Positions 58,048 through 64,000 of a stretch of DNA of 64,000 nucleotides are shown here, piece by piece. The DNA comes from Lysobacterales bacterium 66-474. Its GTDB lineage: Bacteria; Pseudomonadota; Gammaproteobacteria; Xanthomonadales; Rhodanobacteraceae. Location of the stretch: the NCBI GenBank assembly GCA_001899805.1, contig MKWP01000002.1, positions 62,001 through 126,000 of the forward strand, in the 5' to 3' direction. Position numbers and translations under genes: made by a program. Each line of letters starts with the position of its first letter. Position 1 is the first letter of the stretch. The notes below the pieces were generated by a model, which saw only the letters and a program-made list of their open reading frames with translations, was not told the origin of the DNA and ran no database searches.

Positions 58048-59393
58048 TCCGCGTCCGCCACGCCGTTCCCGTCGCGCGCCGCCGCATGGCGGGCCTGTCG
58101 CTGATCGAAATGATGATCGCGCTGGTGATGGCGCTGATCGTCGCCGCCGGCATCATCAGCGTGTTCGCGTCCACCTCAAGCAGCAACAAGGTGCAGCAGC
58201 AGATGGCGGCGCTGCAGGAGGAAGGCCGCTTCGCCATCCACAGCCTGCGCGACGACCTCGGCAACGCCAACGGCACGTATTGCAGCAATTCCGGCGGCAA
58301 TGCGGGCGGCACGAGTTCGGGGCTGTATCTCGATTCGCTGCGTTCGCCGACGATCTACGCGAAATCCGCCATTGCGTTCAATGACGACACTGTGTCGCTG
58401 CCGACGTCGACTCAGGCCTATTCGCTGCCGTCGATCATGTTCATGCGCGGCTACGACTGCACCACCAGCGCATGCAACCCGCTCGATCCCAACACCAAGG
58501 TTGCGACCATCCCCGCAGCCGGCAAGGCCGTGGGCAATCGCGTGGTCGGCAGCGACGTGTTGACGATCCGCTACCTGAAACCCGGTTCCGGCTGGGCCAT
58601 CGTGCCGAGCGGTAGCGGCAGCGGCAGCACCATTTCCGCCACCAGCGGTTCCGTGAACACCATCACGCTGAATCCGCTTTCCGGTGAGCCGGCCGTCAGC
58701 GCCTTCACGGGTACCCTCGCGATGCTGGCGGATTGTTCCAACGCGCAAGTTTTCACGGTCAGCAACAGCAGCGGCACGCTCAGCCCCAACAACAACTACG
58801 CGTCGCCGCTCGACATCAGCCAGGGCTCCGCGCCGCGTGTGTACGATTTCAGCAACGATTTCCAGACCGTCACGTACTACCTGAAGGTGGTTTGCGCAGA
58901 CGGCAGTAGTCCCTGCGCGCACACGACCGGTGCGCTGGTCCGCCGCGTCAACGGCCAGGAGAACGTCGCGGGTGCCGGCGAGTTGGTGCGTGGCGTGGAA
59001 CGGTTGGATTTCCGTTACGGCATCATCGACGGCAACGGCAACACCCAATTCCTCACCGCCGACCAGGTCGACAGCGGCAACGGCAACACCATCGCTTGCC
59101 CACCGGGCGTTCCCCTTCCCGACACGGCGGACAACATGCCAGGCAACACACCGGTTACCGGCTGCCTGTGGCGCGCGGTGCAGACCGTCGAGGTGCACAT
59201 CCTGATGGACGGCCAGACACCGCTGTACACGCTGACGCCCAACGAGATGTATTACATCTACACGCCCGACGGCAACACGCCGACCGCACCGGCCTCGCAC
59301 ACGGTCAAGCCGAACGCCGACCAGGGCTTCCCGCAACAACTGCTCCGGCGCGAGTTCACCACCCTCGTCGCGCTGCGCAACTTCAATCCGTGA
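58044..59393 (+). CDS. pilW: Minor pilin PilW
   Basis: This 449-residue pseudopilin has a leader MIRVRHAVPVARRRMAG followed by LSLIEMMIALVMALIVAAGI, with Leu instead of Phe at +1 and Glu5 kept. The long body with many Cys pairs (RGYDCTTSACNPLD, ADGSSPCAHTTG) and NGNGNTQFLTADQVDSG is typical of PilW. The 3' end contains VEVHILMDGQTPLYTLTPNE near the C-terminus. It belongs to the minor pilin operon and follows pilV with a 4-nt overlap. Confidence 0.92.
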   Translation: MIRVRHAVPVARRRMAGLSLIEMMIALVMALIVAAGIISVFASTSSSNKVQQQMAALQEEGRFAIHSLRDDLGNANGTYCSNSGGNAGGTSSGLYLDSLRSPTIYAKSAIAFNDDTVSLPTSTQAYSLPSIMFMRGYDCTTSACNPLDPNTKVATIPAAGKAVGNRVVGSDVLTIRYLKPGSGWAIVPSGSGSGSTISATSGSVNTITLNPLSGEPAVSAFTGTLAMLADCSNAQVFTVSNSSGTLSPNNNYASPLDISQGSAPRVYDFSNDFQTVTYYLKVVCADGSSPCAHTTGALVRRVNGQENVAGAGELVRGVERLDFRYGIIDGNGNTQFLTADQVDSGNGNTIACPPGVPLPDTADNMPGNTPVTGCLWRAVQTVEVHILMDGQTPLYTLTPNEMYYIYTPDGNTPTAPASHTVKPNADQGFPQQLLRREFTTLVALRNFNP

Positions 59394-59424
59394 GGTGCCG
59401 CGATGTTCATTCCCACACAAGACG

Positions 59425-59578
59425 AGAGCTGGATTCCGGGATTCATCGCCGGTGAATCCAGCGATGGCCCCGGAATGACGGCGAAGGTGGACGTCGCGAA
59501 TTCCGGGCGGGTGCAGGGCAACCCCGTTTCGTCATTCCGGGGCGGCCCGCAGGGCCGAGCCCGGAATCCGGTTTTGTT
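59425..59578. repeat. Family B REP pair between pilW and pilX
   Basis: Copies in both orientations (TGGATTCCGGGATTC ... GGCCCCGGAATGACGG and GTCATTCCGGGGCGGCCCG ... CCCGGAATCCGG) fill most of the 211-nt gap 59394-59604, which separates two genes of one operon. It may weaken or process the transcript between pilW and pilX. Confidence 0.82.
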
Positions 59579-59604
59579 GCGTCAATGAAGTTCGGGTAAT
59601 CACC

Positions 59605-60276
59605 ATGTTCATCCGTCGTCCACACCTCAACTTCCAGCAACGCCGCCAGAAGGGCGCCGTGTTGCTGGTGGCGTTGATCTTCCTGATCCTGCTCACCCTG
59701 CTCGCGATCGGCGCGTCATCCGGCTCGTTGCTGCAGCAACGCATGGTCGCCGCCACCCGCAGTGCGCAACTCGCGCAAATGAGCGCCGATACCGCTTTGC
59801 GTGGCGCCGAGTGGAAGATCTGGAGCACGACCACGGCGGTGGGCGGCTATCTGGTTTGCGACGGCGGCGACATCAACGCCACCACCGGCTGCGTCAAATA
59901 TGACCCGACATCGCCGCTCTACGGAACCGGATCCGGCAATTACGTGACGCAATTCCGCACCGGCAACAACACGTGGTTGTCCACCGGCATCGAGTACAAG
60001 GGCACCGACGACAGCGGATTCACGAGCGCCTCGAACCAACCGGATGTCGCCAGCCCGAACGTGGCCGCCAATCCGCGTTACATCATCGAGGACATGGGTC
60101 TGGTGAAACCGCCGGGCGCCGGTCCGCAGCACGAATCCGGCGTCACGGGCCCCAACAGCGGCGGCGCCGGCCACATCAACATCCACATTTATCGCATCAC
60201 CGCGCGCGCCGCTGGCGGCAACCAGAACGTCGTGCGCGTGGCGCAAAGCACTTTCGACGCACAAGCCAGCAATTGA
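59605..60276 (+). CDS. pilX: Minor pilin PilX
   Basis: This 223-residue protein has the PilX pattern: a basic leader ending RRQKG, then AVLLVALIFLILLTLLAIGA, with no Glu5 as is usual for PilX, and SSGSLLQQRMVAATRSAQLA followed by ALRGAEWKIW. The central part has one Cys pair (LVCDGG, TGCVKYDP). It links the minor pilins to PilY1 in the tip complex. It is separated from pilW by a repeat pair and from pilY1 by 77 nt with a short family C repeat. Confidence 0.9.
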   Translation: MFIRRPHLNFQQRRQKGAVLLVALIFLILLTLLAIGASSGSLLQQRMVAATRSAQLAQMSADTALRGAEWKIWSTTTAVGGYLVCDGGDINATTGCVKYDPTSPLYGTGSGNYVTQFRTGNNTWLSTGIEYKGTDDSGFTSASNQPDVASPNVAANPRYIIEDMGLVKPPGAGPQHESGVTGPNSGGAGHINIHIYRITARAAGGNQNVVRVAQSTFDAQASN

Positions 60277-60287
60277 CCACAGCCAAC

Positions 60288-60314
60288 CGTTCGCCCTGAG
60301 CCTGTCGAAGGGCG
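60288..60314. repeat. Family C short palindromic repeat between pilX and pilY1
   Basis: GTTCGCCCTGAGCCTGTCGA-AGGGCGAAC is a palindromic copy of family C. It lies in the 77-nt gap between the pilX stop and the pilY1 start. Confidence 0.8.
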
Positions 60315-60353
60315 AACACATAAGCAACAAGGAACCCCCAGGGGGACTCCGCC

Positions 60354-63300
60354 ATGCCCATGACACACCAGACCATCCTCGCCTCACGACCCGCCGCCAT
60401 GGTGCTGGCGTTGTCGCTGGTGGCGGGCTTGTCCGCGCCGTTCGTGATGTTGCCGCCGGTGCACGCCGCGGCAATAGTTCCAGCGGGCACCACCGAACTC
60501 AGCGCCGCGCCGGTCGAGCAGACCAAGGCGGTGCCGCCGAACATCGCAGTGACCTTCGACGATTCGGGGTCGATGGCGTGGGATTACATGAGCGACAACC
60601 GTCCGTTCGACGGCGGCAGTTGGGGTTCCGGCCCCTGGTATTGCGCGGGGGTGATCAGCCCTTCAGCAACCAGCGGAATCGGCGCGGCAGCGATGAACGG
60701 GGTGTACTACAACCCGAATGTCACCTATGTGCCGCCCATGCGTCCCGATGGCACTTCGTTTCCCGACGCGGATTCCACGCTCGCGGCAGTGTGGAATGAC
60801 GGCATCCAGCAGAACCGCAGATATAACCAGAGCAACAGCGGGACTACCGATTTCACCAACCACTCGGTCAATTTTGGCAGCTCAAGCAGGCCGTCTTACG
60901 CTACGGGATATTGGCAGTGCCCCTACGCTTCCGGCAGGAATTACAACCTGGGGCAGAGCGGCGGGTACTACACCAAAACAAAACCTGCATGGGGCGGTGG
61001 CCCGTATTACTACCAGTTGACGGCGAGCGCGCTCACCACCCTTCAGGGGCAGCTGGACATGTATGGCAACCCCACCACCGCCGGGTTGAACACCCTCTAC
61101 AATGCGAGCAATTGGCAAGCCGTGGCCGTTCCCGCAAGCCAATATCAGAACTGGGCCAATTGGTGGGCGTATTACCACGTGCGCAACCTGATGGCGCGGA
61201 CAGCGTTGTCGCGGGTATTCGGTGCGACATCGCTTGCGAACACGACCACGGACGGCGGTTACGGCGGCAGTATCCGGGTGGTGTGGCAGAACCTCAACAA
61301 CGGCAGCTACAAGTTGCCGGGTACTTCGATCATCTCGGCGTTGATTGACACTTCGAGCTGTACCACGGGTGGAAGCGCAAATCCTTACAACATTCAACGA
61401 TCAGGCACGGTCACGGCGCCACCGGATTGCTATCGCAGCGCTTTCTTCAATTGGATATTCAATGTGGGTGCGAGCGGGAGTACGCCGACGCGAAGCGCGC
61501 TCGTTCGTGCGGGCACATTCTTCCAACGCGGAAACGGCAATACGGGTGCGACGGGTAATCTCACGGATCCCTACTGGCAGCCGCCCCAGAAAGGCGCCTT
61601 CAACGCCACCAGCAATCCCGGCAACGAGCTCTATTGCCGCCAGAATTTCCATGTGTTGCTGACGGACGGTTTGTGGAACGTGGACAGCGGTTTGCCCAGC
61701 GTGCAGGCGCTCCCCACGAACTTGCCCGACGGAGTTGCGTTTCCGACGCCCGATACCAGCGGCGCGGGCAATATCACTTCGATTTATGCGCCGCAGCATG
61801 ACACTTCGGGGTCGGTATCGTTGTCCGACGTCGCCATGGTCTATTGGGCTACCAACCTCCGGTCCGACCTCTTCGATCCTGCCAACGGCAAGTATGTGCC
61901 GCCGTACCTGCCAGATGCGTACACCGGTGTATTCACCGACACCAGTACGGTGCAGTTTGTCATTGGCAAGGACGGCAGCGGCAACAACACGTACATGACG
62001 GTGCCGGCGCAACAATACTTCAATCCCAAGAACGACCCGGCGACATGGCCGCACATGTCCGAGTATCTGGTCGGCCTTGGCGTCAGCGGGGTACTCAATC
62101 TTTCCGCGAACACCGATTGCAAGAGCGCTGTCGCGGCCGATCTGGACGCCTGCGACCTGCGCAAAGGGAGCACCAATTCGACAGGCAGCGTCGGCTGGCC
62201 GACGCCGAACGGCAGCGGCAGCGGCATTGCCGCCAACATCGACGACACGTGGCATGCAGCGCTGGCCGGACGCGGGCAGTTTTTCAGTGCCGGCAATCCA
62301 CAGCAACTGGTTGATCAGCTCAGCAGCATCCTGAGCAGCATCGCGGCCCGCACCGCGGCAACGCCGGCCGCCGTCAACGCCAGCGTGGCGACGGTCGGTG
62401 CGCTCAGCTTCAAAGTCGGCCAAAACGCCGATTGGTCAGGCATATTCCAGGCGGTGGTGTTGAACAGCAACGGAACGATCGACACAACACCGAAATGGGA
62501 CGCAGGCGCCCAGCTGGCGAGTGCGTCGGCTTCCGGCCGCACCATCTATACCGATTCCTTCAAGGGCGGCACCTTCGCGGCGGCCACGTTCACCTCGGGG
62601 AACGTGAACCTGCTTGACGCGTTCGAGACGGCGGGATTGGGCCCGGCTGCGAACAGTGGCAACGACACCGCGGCCAACCGTATCGACTATCTGCGCGGTG
62701 AGGCGACCCACGAAACCGACGGTACCTATCGCAATCGGACGAATTCTGCGGGCGTGCACCAGGTCTTGGGTGCGATTCTCCATTCGCAACCGGTGTACGT
62801 GTCGTATCCGGGTGGCGGTTACAACAACAACTGGCCATCCGGTTCACCCGAAGCGATCGCAGCCGCGGCCAGCAATGGCACCGACGACAAATCGTACGAC
62901 TCGTTCCAGACGGATCATGCCAGCCGCCCCGGCACGGCGTACGTCGGCGCCAACGATGGCATGCTGCACGCGTTCGCTGCGCCGGCGCCGACCGGATGCG
63001 CTGTGGATGGCACCGGTTGCAGTTATGGCAACGGTGGAACGGAGCGTTGGGCGTTCATTCCGCGTGCGGTGTATGCCAATCTCGGCAACCTTACCAGTGT
63101 GACCAATTTCCAGTTCCGTCCCACGGTGGACGCAACGCCGGTGACGCGCGACGTGTTCTTCAGCCAGAACGGCAAAAACGAATGGCACACCCTGCTCACG
63201 GGTGGCGTGGGCGTGGGCGGCCGTGGCGTGTACGCGCTGGACATCACCGACCCGACCAACTTCACGGCGGCGAATGTGCTGTGGGAATTCGATTCCGACA

Positions 63301-64000
63301 TTCCGATTGCCGGCGCTTGCACGTCGATCCAGGGCTCGGTGAAAGACACCACAATCGGTTGCCGTGCCACCGATCTGGGCTATACGGTTTCACAGCCCAA
63401 TGTCGGCCGCCTCAACAGCGGCAACTGGGTAGTGCTGGTGCCGAATGGCTATTTCCCCGATTGCAGCATCGGTAAAAGTATTCCGACGGCCAATACGGCC
63501 AGTTGTCAGGCCATTGCGGCGCAGGCGCCCAAGGATTCCGCTGGCAACCCCTACAGCGCGCTGTTCGTGCTGGATGCGCAGACGGGCAAGGTCATTGCGG
63601 AACTGAAAACTCCAACCGGCATTTCAGGCGTGACCAGTTTCGGTCTCGCCACGCCGGTGATGGGTGATTACCAGGGCGATCAGGTCGACGACGTGGCGTT
63701 TGCGGGCGACCTGCAAGGCAACCTGTGGCGCTTCGACCTATCCGATCCCAGCCCGTCGAACTGGACGGTGACGCTGGTCTACAAGGGAATCGCCGATGCG
63801 AGCGGCAACCAGGGCTTGCAGCCGATCACCACGATGCCGCGGCTGTTCCCCGACCCGTCCACCAATCGCTTCATGGTGGTGTTCGGCACGGGCAAATACC
63901 TGGGTGCGGGCGACAACGGCAACAACGCCATGCAGGCGATCATGGGCGTGCGCGATGTGGTGGGCACTTCCTACGCGCAGACTGACCTGCAACAGAATTT
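60354..64000 (+). CDS. pilY1: PilY1 type IV pilus tip protein, 3' end outside the window
   Basis: The reading frame stays open from ATG 60354 to the end of the window, at least 1215 codons. A signal peptide (residues ~1-39, ending VHAA) is followed by a von Willebrand A-like domain with the MIDAS motif FDDSGSM and VLLTDGLWN. The C-terminal part has beta-propeller blades (AYVGANDGMLHAFAAPAPTG, HTLLTGGVGVGGRGVYALDI, FGLATPVMGDYQGDQVDDVA and FAGDLQGNLWRFDLS). The Asp-rich loop GDYQGDQVDD matches the calcium-binding loop of PilY1. PilY1 sits at the pilus tip, binds surfaces and primes assembly. A promoter within the operon was not seen. Confidence 0.95.
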   Translation, partial: MPMTHQTILASRPAAMVLALSLVAGLSAPFVMLPPVHAAAIVPAGTTELSAAPVEQTKAVPPNIAVTFDDSGSMAWDYMSDNRPFDGGSWGSGPWYCAGVISPSATSGIGAAAMNGVYYNPNVTYVPPMRPDGTSFPDADSTLAAVWNDGIQQNRRYNQSNSGTTDFTNHSVNFGSSSRPSYATGYWQCPYASGRNYNLGQSGGYYTKTKPAWGGGPYYYQLTASALTTLQGQLDMYGNPTTAGLNTLYNASNWQAVAVPASQYQNWANWWAYYHVRNLMARTALSRVFGATSLANTTTDGGYGGSIRVVWQNLNNGSYKLPGTSIISALIDTSSCTTGGSANPYNIQRSGTVTAPPDCYRSAFFNWIFNVGASGSTPTRSALVRAGTFFQRGNGNTGATGNLTDPYWQPPQKGAFNATSNPGNELYCRQNFHVLLTDGLWNVDSGLPSVQALPTNLPDGVAFPTPDTSGAGNITSIYAPQHDTSGSVSLSDVAMVYWATNLRSDLFDPANGKYVPPYLPDAYTGVFTDTSTVQFVIGKDGSGNNTYMTVPAQQYFNPKNDPATWPHMSEYLVGLGVSGVLNLSANTDCKSAVAADLDACDLRKGSTNSTGSVGWPTPNGSGSGIAANIDDTWHAALAGRGQFFSAGNPQQLVDQLSSILSSIAARTAATPAAVNASVATVGALSFKVGQNADWSGIFQAVVLNSNGTIDTTPKWDAGAQLASASASGRTIYTDSFKGGTFAAATFTSGNVNLLDAFETAGLGPAANSGNDTAANRIDYLRGEATHETDGTYRNRTNSAGVHQVLGAILHSQPVYVSYPGGGYNNNWPSGSPEAIAAAASNGTDDKSYDSFQTDHASRPGTAYVGANDGMLHAFAAPAPTGCAVDGTGCSYGNGGTERWAFIPRAVYANLGNLTSVTNFQFRPTVDATPVTRDVFFSQNGKNEWHTLLTGGVGVGGRGVYALDITDPTNFTAANVLWEFDSDIPIAGACTSIQGSVKDTTIGCRATDLGYTVSQPNVGRLNSGNWVVLVPNGYFPDCSIGKSIPTANTASCQAIAAQAPKDSAGNPYSALFVLDAQTGKVIAELKTPTGISGVTSFGLATPVMGDYQGDQVDDVAFAGDLQGNLWRFDLSDPSPSNWTVTLVYKGIADASGNQGLQPITTMPRLFPDPSTNRFMVVFGTGKYLGAGDNGNNAMQAIMGVRDVVGTSYAQTDLQQN

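Noticed and set aside
60578..63985. Short frames on both strands in the region 60.5-64 kb
   Set aside because: They lie inside the long open pilY1 frame, which carries a signal peptide and clear PilY1 motifs up to the window end.
1..64000. tRNA, rRNA, riboswitch or insertion sequence genes
   Set aside because: I looked for cloverleaf-like GGTTCGAATCC arms, rRNA conserved blocks, known riboswitch cores and transposase motifs and saw none that I could support. A covariance-model search would be needed to exclude small RNAs.

Overview
The window is high-GC, gene-dense proteobacterial chromosome. Gene content points to a gammaproteobacterium of the Xanthomonadales, probably Rhodanobacteraceae (an inference from remembered family resemblance, not a search): a pilB-pilC-pilD block near coaE, tandem type IVa pilins behind sigma-54-like promoters, and a complete fimT-pilV-pilW-pilX-pilY1 minor pilin operon. 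I found no rRNA, tRNA, CRISPR array, transposase or prophage.

Layout. 1-2.3 kb: end of an RND efflux operon (pump fragment, OprM-type outer membrane factor, NTF2-like protein). 2.3-9.6 kb: housekeeping genes (rsmE, a small exported protein, bioA, a HisN-like phosphatase, dodecin, an orphan response regulator, pdxH, a BtuF-like protein, yggT). 9.6-18.2 kb: proC and an mdtABC-type RND operon. 18.3-22.5 kb: a POT peptide transporter, thyA and a folA frame that runs without a stop into a Nudix/ThiE-like protein. 22.6-29.2 kb: coaE, a CptA-like phosphoethanolamine transferase, pilD, pilC, pilB. 29.9-43.9 kb: a surface polysaccharide locus with glycosyltransferases, methyltransferases, a Wzx-type flippase, two acetyltransferases and a tightly overlapping CDP-sugar cassette, interrupted by a VapBC-type toxin-antitoxin pair. 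44-45.7 kb: a DUF4143 ATPase beside a duplicated rfbF fragment and four 22-bp repeats. 45.7-52.1 kb: two GT-C/TPR membrane proteins resembling TMTC O-mannosyltransferases, directly followed by two major pilin genes. 52.3-56.7 kb: dTDP-L-rhamnose genes rfbB, rfbA, rfbC, rfbD with a DUF559 nuclease-like gene between rfbB and rfbA. 56.9-64 kb: minor pilins and the start of pilY1, which runs off the window.

Two themes tie the window together. First, type IV pili and surface sugars are interleaved: pilus assembly ATPase, platform protein, peptidase, major and minor pilins and tip adhesin lie close to nucleotide-sugar synthesis and to two putative membrane glycosyltransferases next to the pilins, which suggests pilin glycosylation. 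Second, the genome carries several families of short palindromic repeats that sit not only between genes but inside reading frames. They add residues in frame to BioA, ThyA, a GT4 glycosyltransferase, RfbD and both TMTC-like proteins, and form the linker that joins DHFR to the Nudix/ThiE protein. This widespread in-frame translation of palindromic repeats is the most unusual property of the window.
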